Shown here piece after piece: positions 23,883 through 35,065 of a DNA stretch of 64,000 bases (its first letter is position 1; each line of letters starts with the position of its first letter). The notes beneath the pieces were generated by a model. That model was not told where the DNA came from. It ran no database searches and saw only the letters and a program-made list of their open reading frames with translations. Source of the stretch: Zopfochytrium polystomum (taxonomy: Eukaryota; Chytridiomycota; Chytridiomycetes; Chytridiales; Chytridiaceae); the NCBI GenBank assembly GCA_025765615.1, contig JAIVFJ010000069.1, forward strand, positions 157,501 through 221,500, in the 5' to 3' direction. The position numbers and the translations under genes are program-made.

Positions 23883-26575
23883 GAACGGTAATTGGGGTTT
23901 TACGATTTTTTGTTTTTGTGTTCGGCAGTGTGTGGGATGAGCCGGTTCCGCGAGTTCTTGACGAAGAATAATCAAAGGCAAAAAAGGGCGGAAAAGCGCG
24001 TCCTTTTTCCTCACCGGTCGTTTGGTGGGTCACACGAAGCAGGACTTCAGGCGAACGGTACCCGCGCGTTCCTGCGCGGCTTGCTCGTGTTGCTTTTCTA
24101 CAAGAGCAGGTACTGTAAGAGTGGGGGATATGACGGAGAAAGTAAAGACAGCGGGAGGAACATGGACCGAGAGGAGTTCGCCACCCCGGGGTGGAGCGAG
24201 ATAGCCATGGCCAGAGGAACATTCGAGGTAGGTATATACCAAATGACGCTTTCCAGCAGGCTGGGCCCGCCAAGCGGCGAAGCGCAACTAGCAGGCCCCC
24301 TTGGAGCCGGTGGGAATAAGAAGCTGCTTGCCACTTACCTTGGGTCGTTCACAATGTACTCTTGCCTATCGCTGATCTCCTGATAAAGCGCAAACTCTGT
24401 AGGATCTTCGATTGTCTTTGGCTCCTGAGGCTCGCTTTGGTACTGGAGGTAGAAATAAAAAAAGAAAAAAGGGAATCACTTCTAGTGCAAAAAGGGCTTA
24501 TCTCCTCCAAGTACGGAGGCTCCAATCCCTCTGCGCAGTATTTTCTTTCCGAACAGATTACCTCCGCGAGCCCAAAGTCGACGAGAATGCCGGTTCGCCA
24601 CTCTGGATTGTAAAGGAAGTTGCTTTGCTTCACGTCTCGGTGAATAATCTTGTGTGAGTGCACGCCATCGAGGGCGTTGCAAAGGCACCGAATGTAGATT
24701 TGAATGTCTTGGATGCAGATATGCTGCATGAATTTCTAAACAAGAGAGGAGAAAATGGACGGAGTGTGCTGTGAGCTTTCAAGGTCTAGTAGCATGAATG
24801 TTTCACCTTGATATCCATGTGCTGGTAGTATGGCAATCTTCAGGGGAAACAAATATAAAAGGATTATTAGGACAAAAATCGCTTCACCAGCAAACAACCT
24901 TCAAAACTTACACGGCAAGGACTTGCTCTTTGTATCGAAACGCTGTAACAAGTACAGATAAATTGGGCAATCCCCTTCAAGGCAGACCGCAAGAAACGCC
25001 ATATATTTTCACAAAGGTCTTCGGTAAGAAGGGAACGATTGCCTTCAGCGTAAGATCCACTTACTCAAGCTTTTTTAACATTTCAATTTCCCTTTGCACT
25101 CTCTTCAGCGAGCTTGTTGGATAGATCCGCTTGATTGCGACCACCCCGCACTTTATTATGCGGCTGCATGGAGGAACTTCAACGAACGAGTGCGTGGGGC
25201 ACCAATCGTTCTTGTGCTCCAAGTGCAAGCAGTCGACAGCCTTGTACACCATGCTGAACGTGCCGCTCCCAACCTTGTCCAGAATCCTGTACGGCGGAAC
25301 TTTCAGCTTTGCATCAGCGGCCGTCGCCCCCGCCGCCCCCTCCGCCGGCGGATGGGTATGCGGCGCCGCGAGCCTGCGCATCATCGCCTCGTCGGCGGCG
25401 GCCCCGCACGCAGTGGCGTTGACGGTCAGCAGCGGCACGCTTGCCTGCATGTCCAGCAACTCCTCAAACACCATCACGTCGCGCGAGATGCGGTGGCCGT
25501 CGGCGGCCGCGGCGTCCAGGTAGTCCGCCCAGGCGTCGACAAACGCCTGCAGCACCGCGTCCGCGTCCGCGACGATGCGCCGCGCCGCTGTCCCGCCGGG
25601 CAGCTTGCCGTGCGCGGCGTAGTGCAGCGCGCGGCCGTGGCGGTGCAGCTGGTCCGCCGTTCGAAGCAGTGTGCTGGGCAGCCGCCGCGACGTCAGCTGC
25701 CGCTCGACCTCCCCGGGTACTATGAGGCGCCCGTTTTCCTCAAAGCTGGTGGTGCCGACAAAGTACTCGGAGACAGGTATCGTCCACGGGAAATTGGAAG
25801 CGCCAACGAGGGTGTTGGGTGTGGAGGAGGTGAGATCGCGGGGCGTCCCAAATCCGTTTGGTGGCCCCAGCGGTGTGGCTGGAGTTGGAGGAGGCGTTCC
25901 GTGGGCTCGAGAAGCCGTCGATGGGGGCGGTCCGCTTGAGAGGTTTGGGCGCGAGGGGGTGGCCGCCATAAATGGCGAGGCGCAGTGAGAAGGGTGAGAG
26001 TTGGGACGTGGCGTGACAGTATTCCCAGAGAAAGCGGCCTGGACAACTGGAGCCGCACCGATCTTGAAGGCGGAGGGCGACGGCTGCGGGAGGGCCAGGG
26101 ACGGGCGCTTTCTGGGAGGTGGATCCATGGATCCGAGGACCCCGGTTGTGGCACTTTCGTCCTCACGCCGTTTTCGGCCTGCGCGAGTGGGAGGAACAGA
26201 GTGCAGCTGCTCGGAGTGAGACGATTGCACTCCTTGGATGACGCCGCGAAGAGGATTAGCCGCCGATGCGCTGCTCTCGGTGGTTGTCGAGTTTGGCTGC
26301 GGACTCGAGACCCAATCGGTCGCCGTCAGGCTTCCGCCCTTGGATTTCACACCGGTAGTCGGGTCATCGCCGTGATCGGCACCATCGTAGCGACCGAGTG
26401 CGATGCAGAGGGTCTTTTGGGTGGTCGCCGCCGCCGCCGATCCATTCAACTCCTCTGTCGCCATCGGAGCCTTTCTGGCGGGTGGTCGGGGCGTGGGGCG
26501 TGGCGGCGGCGGCGGCGCAGGTGACGGCGTTGACCGTGTCACGCCGGCAGCGGACGAAGAACGTGTTCGGCGCAT
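23107..26575 (-). CDS. CDC7: CDC7-type protein kinase (DDK catalytic subunit)
   Basis: Eight exons splice in phase: 25065-26575, 24912-24974, 24807-24837, 24562-24735, 24339-24442, 24015-24112, 23624-23773 and 23107-23423, about 815 residues. CDC7 with Dbf4 phosphorylates MCM helicase to fire replication origins. Residues 1-450 are a Pro/Ser/Thr-rich extension. The kinase domain begins YRILDKVGSGTFSMVYKA, then VVAIKRIYPTSS (Lys near 482), GLPNLSVLVTAFRYKEQVLAV, LPYYQHMDIK, IIHRDVKQSNFLYN (catalytic Asp near 569), LVDFGLAE (Asp near 588), a C-x-C stretch, SRAGTRGYRSPEVLL, ALDMWSVGVVLLSFL and a final RFLERCLTLDPTRRITAREAL. PTS after the Lys, NFLYN and RAGTxGxRxPEVL are typical of CDC7. The loop has Gln where HRDVKP normally has Pro. 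A GT repeat lies in intron 6. Confidence 0.92.
23824..23880. repeat. (GT)n microsatellite in CDC7 intron
   Basis: About 28 GT units inside the intron between CDC7 exons 6 and 7. Confidence 0.95.
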
Positions 26576-27467
26576 CTTTCTTGGAACAATCCGGACGCAA
26601 CCAAAATTTGTCCGACTTGGACTGTCTGGCGCTAATACCGTCAAACGCGAATGTGTTGTGTATTTACAGTATGTGGGCTAAAATGCGAAATAAAACGAAC
26701 ATATTAAGAGAGGAAAGTGGATTTTTGCATCTAACAATATTGCATAGTGTAGCGAAAAAAGAGAAATTGGGTAAGAAATTGAATCATTGATTAAGCATTT
26801 GCGGATTAATCAAACCACAAAAATTCCGACGATAATCTCCTGAAAATCCTTTGGATGAAGTTACACGGGTGGGGCTCTTCCGCAACCGGTTTCAACCTTA
26901 TATCCACCTTCAAACAGGGTTCTTCATAGTTGGGAATCTTTCCGGCGGACGAAAGAGTCCGACAGAACTCAACTGCTCCTCTCGCTCCAATCATCAATGG
27001 TCCCAAAAAAAATTTTTGAGCAACCAAGAAAAGCAAATAAATTGGACGAATGGAGGGGAATAAAAAAATTTCTTCGCCAGGCAGAGCTGTCTGGCTGAGT
27101 AGGGAGAAGACAGACAGACAGACAGCTGTCAGAGACAAAAACGGACAATGACCGTTGCGCGCAGACAGCCTTCGTTTTTGGGTCAATCCAACCAATCAAC
27201 CAAACAGTCAATCACACAAGAAAGGGAAAACCAGGCTCCGGCCAATCAACAAACAGGTTGATACTCCTCCGTCACACACCCTCTCTCCTTTCGCCAACGG
27301 CAAGCAGGCAGGCGCCCCCCTGGGTGTCGACCTGATAATAGAGCGTTCTAGACAGAGTCCCCCACGAGCAATCAATACCCCCTCCTCTGCAGCTGCGGCC
27401 TTCTGTTCCCCCCCCCCAGTCCGCTCATCCATTCACTCTTTCTCCCCATCAAGTCCTGCAACCAAGG
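26576..27467. promoter_or_regulatory. Divergent promoter region, CDC7 / QT-motif gene
   Basis: This 0.9-kb spacer lies between divergent genes and is AT-richer than the coding DNA around it, with C runs just before the rightward start. No coding signal and no clear TATA box were found. Confidence 0.4.
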
Positions 27468-30400
27468 ATGCCTCCCACTGCCGAAGTCGACTCGTTCTCG
27501 TCCCTCCTGGGGGGCCTCTCGGCCGAGACCACCAGCTTCATGTCCTTCCTGGAGGGGTCCGACCTCTTCGGTGGCTCTTTTGCATCGTCCTCCCCATCCT
27601 CTTCCTCCCCTGCTGTCGCACCTACCCCATCATCTGCGACTACTTCGTCTTACTCTCCCGCACCCGTGCCCAAGGCGGCGGCTGCTCCAGCTTCTGTTGT
27701 TGCCCCACCACGTTCATCATCCTCCAACATCACTCTTCCCGCCAAATCCTCCTCGTCGCACTCTTCGGCCTCCCGCTCTGCGACGAGCACCTCTGCCAAT
27801 GTGACCAAGTCCTCCACCCCAAGGTCCGCGACTGTATCATCAACGACTACTACTACTACAAAGTCCTCAGCACCCAAGTCCTCAGCTACGACCGCAGCGA
27901 ACGCTAAAGATTCTACCTTCTCTAGCACCCTCGACTCGGACTTTAGCTTATCCTTCGCCGAGTCTCTTTTCTCCTCGTCAGCATTTTCTACGTCCTCGCT
28001 CTCATCGTCACCTGCGACCGCCACAGGGCCGGCCCCTACTTCGGGAAGCTCGACGAGTAAAGCTAATTCTTCCTCTACACCTGCCAAAAGATCTTCCCTT
28101 CTCGACTTTGGGAACTTCTCTGCGGCCTCGACAACCAATGCCGCCAGTTCTCCGAAAAGCTCATCGTCCACAGCCACGGCGCAACCGCCGCTCCCGCCTG
28201 CGACTGTTGCCTCCCGGTCATCAGCGGCGGTGGGAAGATCCAACAGCTCCCGTTCTTCGAATAGGTCATCGCTGCCGGCCACCCCAATGAAGGCGAACTC
28301 TCTTCCGGGATCCACCACATCTTTGCCTCCAGGTCCACCCAGCAAGAAGGCGGTTGCAACCACCATTGGCATCTCTGGCGGCTCCGCTGAAGCAGCAGCA
28401 GCTATCATGGGTGGTAAGAGCAAGGACAAGCATTTATGCAAGCCGTTTGTCTCACGTCGTTTGTCTCCATCACACCCTTTTGCCAGTTTCGGCCAAACAC
28501 AGGTCCCTCGACGTTCACCCCGCAGATGATGAGGACTATGACCCAGAAACCGCAAAAATCAAGAAAAAGCAGTTAGTGTCGGGCACGGCGATGCTTGTGC
28601 CGGCGCGTGAAATTCTGGAACAGGCGTTTGAAGGCCGTGGAAGACTCCTTTCCATGGATGTGGTTGGGACCGATAATCACCGAAACAGCCTTCCGGCAAA
28701 CAGAAGCATGGTAAGAGTGTTTATTAACACGACGCCTTCAAATTAATTGGCCCGCGCAGAACTACGCTCGTGTCAACGAATTTGAGGCAATTCTGTCGAA
28801 CCCAAATGAAACAAAGAAACTTACGACTACTCCGGACTTCCTTAAAACCGACGTTCCCACCGCAACGTCCCTCACACCAGCTGTTCCAGCGATACCAGCA
28901 GTCATCCCACAGCCGAAGAAGAGGCAGGTGCCAGTAACGGCGCTGTCGGACGATGCCGACCTGCTTGTTAAAGTGGCACGTGAAGCAGCTGCCAATGCGG
29001 CCGGAGCGTCTGCGGCACCACTTAAGCCCGCCCTGAAAGGCGTCTTGAAGCCGCCCGGCTCTTCATCCGCCTCCATCGCGGCCTCATCTGTTTCGTCTAC
29101 CCTAGCGCCGTCCTCCGATCAACATGGAATGAACCTGGGGGAGTTTTTGCAGACTCCAGAGTTCCGCGGCACCTCTGGCCCTACCCAAACAACTCCAGAG
29201 GAACCGGTTCCTGCTCCGGTTTTGTCGCCAACGCTTGCGGCCCGAACGATGGCTGTCCCACAGGGTGGTGTTCGGCTCTTCTCCGTTAACCGCCGGGGTA
29301 ACGGGGTGGAGGTGGAGCGCGCTGTCGTTCCAGAACCCGTTAGCGTTTCGGCGGCGACTAAGGTCAATATCAACGAAACTCGATCACGTCCACTCGTCAG
29401 CATTCCGGGCGTTGCGGCATCTGAGTCATCCATGGGCATGTTGTCTGCTGATGCCAATGGACCCTCGCCAAGCCTCGATTGGATGGCTGACCGACGGGAC
29501 AGCTCCGCAGCGAGTCGCGTCACTTCCCCCATTATCAGTGTCACTGGCAGCAAGCGGTCCTCGTTCCTTATGTCACTCGGACTTGAGACCGAAACACTAC
29601 CCCGGGTTGCTGCAGGATCTCCCAGCTTGGCGGCAGCGTCGCTACCGGCCGGCGAGCCAAAGAAGAAGCCACAGGTCCCGAAGAACGTCAAGGATGCTCT
29701 TGCCACAACTGCTGAAGTTGAGTCTGTTTTGAAAGCATTGGGCGAGGTCGAAGCATCGGTTGGCAAAGCTTTGGCGGAGGCAGAGAAAAAGGCATCAGAA
29801 GCCGCGAAAGGAGTTACAAGCGTTCCTGCTCCAGTAGTAAGCATGTCCGCCGCCTCTACCCAGTTCCCGGAAGAAGGAACGACTCCTTCGTTCGCCGAAA
29901 CGGAGGTCCAAACTGCTGCCGCCGACCATGCTGAAATCGAAATTCAGACGGAGGCAGCTGCTCACACGGAGATGGATTCTCAGACTGACTCACCTCCCAT
30001 CGCGACATTCGCCGAGGCTTCTGTACAAACCGAAGGGGAAGTTCTTCTGGCCGAAGTCGAGGAGATTGTGGAAGAATACTACGAAGAGCAAGGTGTGCTC
30101 ATCTACAACGGTGGCATTGACAAGTACGTCGGCTTGCCTGTTGGTCAAGTCATTGAGAGCGTCGTTGGCGAGAAGCGGGCGGCTGCGGCCGCTGCCGCCG
30201 CCGTCGAACCGGTGCCGTCTCCAGCGGACATGCGCTCTGCAATGCGGGACCTTGTTCTCTCAATGGCCGATACTGCCGTTGAGCTGGCAACTCCCACTGT
30301 GGATAATCACCGCGATCACCGTGACTCGGCAGCGACTTCGTCTGGAGAGTCGTCAACCACTGTTCTTGCCTCTGACGAAGATATGCCTGCCACCTCCTTC

Positions 30401-30838
30401 GACGTGTCCCTGGGTAAAGGTGCAACTGTTGCTTGCCCCGGCTGTGGTGTGTCTTTGAACATTGCCTCCGAGCACTCTGCCGATTCGGCGAAGAAGCTGC
30501 CGGCAGTCGAAACTGTTACTTGCGCCACCGCGACTGACGACGACCTAACTCCTGTCGACCAAACGGCTTCGGCGCTTCCACTGAAGATCTGCGTTAGCAA
30601 GCACACAATGACAATGCCTCCAGCTGCGCCGAGCACAAATGATGCCGGTGTGCAATCCACGGCCGACTCTACTGAAAGCGAGATGGCGCGAGAAGTGCGG
30701 TGGCTTCGTGCGCGTATTGCTGCCTTGGAGGCTGAGCTGGTTAAGGAGAAGTCAATCAGATCCGGAGAGCGAGAGACCCTCGACGTTGTGGCCCGCGTTC
30801 TCCTTAAGCGTGTAGTGGAAAGCGAATTCGACGCATGA
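27468..30838 (+). CDS. Large disordered protein with four QT motifs and C-terminal coiled coil
   Basis: Exons 27468-28413, 28487-28710 and 28760-30838 join in phase to about 1,082 residues. The first 310 residues are mostly Ser, Thr, Ala and Pro. A more ordered segment follows: DEDYDPETAKIKKKQLVSG, then REILEQAFEGRGRLL. Between about 29900 and 30030 four short motifs recur at 11-16-residue spacing: TEVQTAAA, IEIQTEAA, DSQTDSP and ASVQTEGE. They are followed by an acidic helix (EVEEIVEEYYEEQG). These look like the QT-centred motif bound by dynein light chain LC8. Further on is a single CPGCG pair and a C-terminal coiled coil (EVRWLRARIAALEAELVKEK). I do not recognise a family. The QT array suggests a scaffold that dimerises through LC8; that is inference. 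Confidence 0.7.
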
Positions 30839-31914
30839 CGCGTCGCATTGTCAGTTTGCAGTAACAATTGAGATCTTCAGTTTCTTTGCACTTGCTGAAG
30901 AGCTTCTCGATATTGGGAAGGAAGTGCCATTAGACCTTGATGCTCATGCCCTGTCCCACTTGGAATAGTTTATCGGTTTTCATCCTGTCTTTCCCTTTTT
31001 GTACGTTTTTTACCACTTGATGCGCGTTCTTCTCATCTGTCCTTACTTGTCGAGGCCCTCCAGATTCTATACTCTTATATGCTTCGGCCGTTTACTCATC
31101 GTTTAACGTTTCGTTTGTTCAATGATTTGTTTTTCTCCACTCCTTCGTTGCTATGCCGTTGTTTCATTCTCTTGTGGGCAGCTTTCACTTGCTAAGGTGC
31201 TATGGGTGCGAGCCTTTCGTGGTTTCACCTTGTTGGAGCCTGTTGCTTCAGTCGATTTTTCCTCGTTAGTCGAGGGGGCGCGAGCCTTTGGACGGAGCCT
31301 TTCCGCTTTTCCCGGTGGTTGATACTCAACCCTTTTTTGTTTCTCTGCCCATCCCCGACCACGCTCGTCCTGTTTGCCTTTGTAGTTTCCTCCTCGCCTT
31401 CTTCGCGGTGCCGTCTCTGTTCTTGCTTTCCCCACACCTCGTGAATTTTCGGGTGCCGCTCCGCCTGGTCAGCCAGGTATTCCTCTGTCGTTTTTTTGAT
31501 AACCACCTCCGTCCCTCTTGTGCTGAACTCATGTCGGGAGCTGTTGTTTCCTTTCCCTTTTTTTTTACTTCTTTTTCTCGAAGAAACAATAAAAAAAATA
31601 AAAAAAAGAAAAGCTTGCGAAACCCTATGCACCTTCGCGGCTCCCACCACTTCGTTGTTCTCTGGCGGACGAGCCCTTTTCGTGGTGGATGGTATTAATA
31701 AAAGCCGCCGCCTACTGCGATAGAGAGCCCCTGACCGGAACTCCGGGCGTTGTGCTGAGAGCCATGAAACGACGGGGGCATTTCCGCCCGCTCTCGCATC
31801 CACCTGAACATTTGAAATCAACCTTTCCGTGAGACCGAAAGACAAACCCGCCATTACCCAATATACATATATATCCCTCCTTCGGGCAACACGATCAACA
31901 CCACCACGATCATA
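30839..31914. other. Intergenic, includes TATA-like element
   Basis: T-rich DNA lies downstream of the QT-motif gene. TATACATATATAT at 31862-31874 lies about 40-50 bp before the cytochrome b561 start and could be its TATA box. A 209-codon open frame on the minus strand (31225-31854) starts right beside it; see its own entry. Confidence 0.45.
31225..31854 (-). CDS. Doubtful hypothetical ORF
   Basis: This uninterrupted 209-codon frame starts with ATG (MAGLSFGLTERLISNVQ) only 60 bp from the divergent b561 start. The sequence is Lys/Arg/Glu-rich after residue 80 and has no domain I recognise. It includes a stretch read from T/A runs (FLFFIFF), which argues against real coding. I list it because the frame is long for such AT-balanced DNA. 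Confidence 0.2.
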   Translation of the reverse strand: MAGLSFGLTERLISNVQVDARAGGNAPVVSWLSAQRPEFRSGALYRSRRRLLLIPSTTKRARPPENNEVVGAAKVHRVSQAFLFFIFFIVSSRKRSKKKGKGNNSSRHEFSTRGTEVVIKKTTEEYLADQAERHPKIHEVWGKQEQRRHREEGEEETTKANRTSVVGDGQRNKKGLSINHREKRKGSVQRLAPPRLTRKNRLKQQAPTR

Positions 31915-32520
31915 ATGCTGCCCGACGCCGCCATCCGCTCCGCCGCCTTGGTCTTCCTGGCGGTGACCGTCGCAACGACTCTCCAGGACTTGTCGCTCTT
32001 CTCACTGCACCCCATCTCCATGGCCCTGTTCTTCTACCTCGCCGTCGAAGGCGCCATGGCCCTCTCCAAGAAGAAGCGCCGCCTCACCATGGCCCCCGGC
32101 CCGGACGCCCCCAAGGACGTCAAGGCGAGTTTTGAACTCCCAATGCACAAAAAAAAACTACAACAGCAACAGCACGCTCGGCTGCCGACGGGCGGGGGCC
32201 CGTCGCCGTCTCGCTGGCACTCTCTCTTTCTCACTCTCTCTCCTCTGGGGTGGCACAAGCTCTAATCGTATACAACAACAACCCCCCCATCCCGCACAGG
32301 TCGACGAGCGCGGGCGAGTGCCGATCCCGCGAGTCTTCCAGATCGACACGCACGCCGCCCTCGGGTTTGCGGCCGTCTCCCTCGCGATCCTCGGCTTTGG
32401 AGTGCGTCGCTCTCGCTTCCTTTTCATTCTTTTTTTTTCTTTTTTTTTTTCTTTTTTTTTTCCCCTTGTCGATTCGGCTCCCTTCTTCCACCTGCTTTCT
32501 TCTGACCAAAACCCGACCAC

Positions 32521-32551
<31 letters not shown>

Positions 32552-32901
32552 TCGAATACTACGTCAAATCCATCAACAGCCGCCCGCACTTTGCGACCGT
32601 CCACGGCCTCGCCGGCGCCGTCGTTGTCGCCCTCGCCTGCGTCCAGGCCGTCGGCGGCTTCGCCAACCGCCAGATGCGCGCCTCCCGCGCCCAGTGGCGC
32701 GTCCACGCCCTCTCCGGCGGCGCCGCCGTGCTCCCCGGCATCGCCGCCACCGCCTTCCTCCACGCCGCCACCTGGACCGCCGGCGCAATCCAGAAGAACT
32801 GGATGATCGGGAACCAGTACTTTGTCGGATGGGGCGTCGCCGGCGAGGTCGCGCTCGTCGTGGCGGCCGTTGGCGCGGCAGCGAGGGTTTTTGAGGCGTG
32901 A
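31915..32901 (+). CDS. Cytochrome b561-domain membrane protein (CYB561D2-like)
   Basis: Three exons: 31915-32124, 32300-32401 and 32551-32901, about 220 residues. It should be a diheme transmembrane electron carrier using ascorbate-type donors. The four heme-ligand histidines of the family are present: H32 in FSLHPISMAL, H88 in QIDTHAALGF, H122 in FATVHGLAGA and H156 in QWRVHALSGG. Hydrophobic helices surround each, with a Lys/Arg-rich loop (SKKKRRL) after the second helix. The length fits the short CYB561D1/D2 class. The first intron probably uses a GC donor (AAG/GCGAGT); a GT alternative six bases upstream would drop Val-Lys and keep frame. Intron 2 ends in about 29 A before its AG, an unusual acceptor. 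The endomembrane location is inferred. Confidence 0.85.
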
Positions 32902-33325
32902 GGCGTGAGGACTTTTTTGTTTGGTGTGTTTTTGGTTTGTTTGTTTGGTACGCACCTCGTTCTTCCTCCTTCTGCATGAAGGGAGAGCGCGTGCGTGTTT
33001 TTGGAGGAAAACTTGGCGACGCTTGCTTGCGTACATGTATGTGGCAACCTTTGCAGGCGTCAAGTAAACGGAAGAGTTTGCGGGGAAACAAATAGGGTGA
33101 TCGGCTCGTGAAACGGGAAAAACAAAAGATCTGATGTTTCGTAGCTGCTGACCAGCATTGCATCTGCATTGCATATGTATTAAGTTCAGTATTTGGTTCC
33201 CTTTCTCCGTGGAAACGTCTTGACGCACAAGGGGCGTCCAAAGTTTTTGAAATGCCCGACTCTCCCTCAGCGCATCACTGCGCCCTTCTTTCCTCGTCGT
33301 CCCACACGCCTGTCACTCCCTCCCT
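32902..33325. other. Intergenic, convergent
   Basis: Between the b561 (+) and acetyltransferase (-) gene ends. No coding signal was found. Confidence 0.6.
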
Positions 33326-34262
33326 TCATGACGATCCGGCAAACTTTGTCAAGTTCTCCCCAGTTAGGCGGAACGACTTCCACTCGTCCAGGGATTTCGC
33401 GCCGATGCCGAGGTAAAAGTTGATCGCCGGAGTGTTCCAGTCGAGCGCCTGCCAGTCCAGGCGGCCGCATCCGAGGCGCAGTGCCTCTTTGGCCAGGTGC
33501 TTAAGAAGGGCCTTGCCGACGCCCAGGCCGCGTGCTTCCTCCTTTACAAAAAGATCTTCGAGGTAGATGCCGGGCTGCGGAGGGGAAAATGCAAAGAGTT
33601 TGGGTTGCTTAATAAAAGTGCTCCACGCGCCAAGTTGATGCAAAACAGCCAGCAGGTCACCTTGCACAAAAACGTCGAGTAGTTGAAAAAGTACAAGCAA
33701 AAGCCGACGTCCCCCTTTTCGGGCAGCGAAGCGATAAAGACGTGCGCGTACGGCCGTTCACCAAACAGAGTGGCCGTAAGGTCCGCGTGCGTGCCGACGT
33801 GCTCCCTTTCCAGCTTCTCGTAGATCGCAAGGCCCTTGATGAAGTCGAAGATGGTCGGGACATCGGCTATTATTTTATTATTATTATTATTATTATTTTT
33901 TTTTTTTTTTTTGTGGGTCGTCGGACGGGGGTGTGGATTTCTCGTGTTCAATGTTTAAATGGTTACGCCGTTATGGGCGCATTTGGGAAAGCCTTGAGAA
34001 GGCAAAAAAGGAGAGCTGAGCAGCTGGATCGTTTGATGAGGTTGGTGGTCTTTATCTTGCGTCATGGGTGGGTCCACCTGACCAGTTCAGCGCGAAGGAC
34101 GGCGAAAGAGGTTGGGGAGAGGGAGAAGGGAGAAGAAGGGAGGCGAAGGGGAAGGACAGGGACAGGGACAGGGTAGGTAGGGGTCTGAGTGAGGGCGGCG
34201 CCTTACGCAAACGCACCAACTGTGGCGGCCCTAATGCTGACGACGGGCTTGTTCGAGGACAT
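33326..34262 (-). CDS. GNAT acetyltransferase, spermidine/thialysine acetyltransferase (SAT2)-like
   Basis: Exons 34217-34262, 33661-33866 and 33326-33574 give about 166 residues, the usual length for diamine acetyltransferases. The product starts MSSNKPVVSIRAATVADVP, followed by FDFIKGLAIYEKLEREHV. The core strand pair is GFCLYFFNYSTFLCKPG, then IYLEDLFVKEEARGLGVGKALL, which holds the acetyl-CoA pyrophosphate-binding R-G-x-G-x-G. It ends with LDWNTPAINFYLGIGAKS and EWKSFRLTGENLTKFA. The order and the YST...IYLED motif match SSAT1/SSAT2. It would transfer acetyl from acetyl-CoA to a polyamine or thialysine amine in the cytosol. Intron 1 holds an AT-rich trinucleotide run near 33867-33900. Confidence 0.85.
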
Positions 34263-35065
34263 GGCAAGGAGTCTGCTTCGTTTTTGTTTTTTTTCTTTTT
34301 CGGCGGGTGTGATCGGCTCGGGTGGCTGGTTCGATCGATGGGTGGCGGGGTGGCGAGCCGATTGGATGGTGGTGGCTGGGGCCGAGTGGCTGTTGAAGCA
34401 GTGGGTTGGCGCGCTGGTGATTCACTTCTTTTTTTTTTCACGGGTTTTTGTTACTTTTCTGTATTTTCGAGAAAAAAGGTGGGGCCGAAACAATAGGAAA
34501 GTGACAAAGAGGAAAAAAGCGAAAAGAAACAAAAAGAAAAAAGGAAAAAAGGTGAGTGCTTGTGACAGAACGAGGGGTGGAGCAACGAGGTGGGAGGGGG
34601 TCTAGCTGGGTGGCCTGAGAGGACCGGCGAGTGAGTGAGACGAACGGTTTGGAAGTAGTGGCGAGGTTCGTTCGAGGCGAGACGGGGAAAAGGCGGAGGT
34701 ACGCCTTGAGTGAGGCAGCTCTTTGGAAGGAAGGCTTGCGGAGCAGAGGGGCGCAATTGCGATCGCGAGCGCACCGTGCGCGTCGGACCCCACCTCCCAT
34801 TCCGACAGCGAACTGACTGGTGACCCTGTTTTTCAATACCTTTCGCTGATACCTCTTGCCCATTTCAAATAGACTTCAGTCCCCCCCAGCCCAAAAGCAA
34901 ACCTTCTGTCGCTCAGCCGACAACTACAGATCTGTGGAATCTTTGAGCTGAATCCTATTTCTCAGCCCGCGACTCTGCGCCCATCATCTGTCCCTCGCCA
35001 CGCTAAATTGACAAATATTCTCCGCCACATACTCAGCCCGATCGGTACGTCCTTACACCTTCGAC
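34263..35065. promoter_or_regulatory. Divergent promoter region, GNAT / W2-domain gene
   Basis: This 0.8-kb spacer is G-rich then A-rich, with GAAAA-type repeats at about 34480-34550. The part next to the rightward gene is CT-rich, as in many fungal promoters. No gene was seen. Confidence 0.4.

Noticed and set aside
27650..28555. A 301-codon minus-strand frame, acidic and Ala/Val-rich
   Set aside because: It is antisense to the Ser-rich exon 1 of the QT-motif gene; Ser codons read backwards give this composition.
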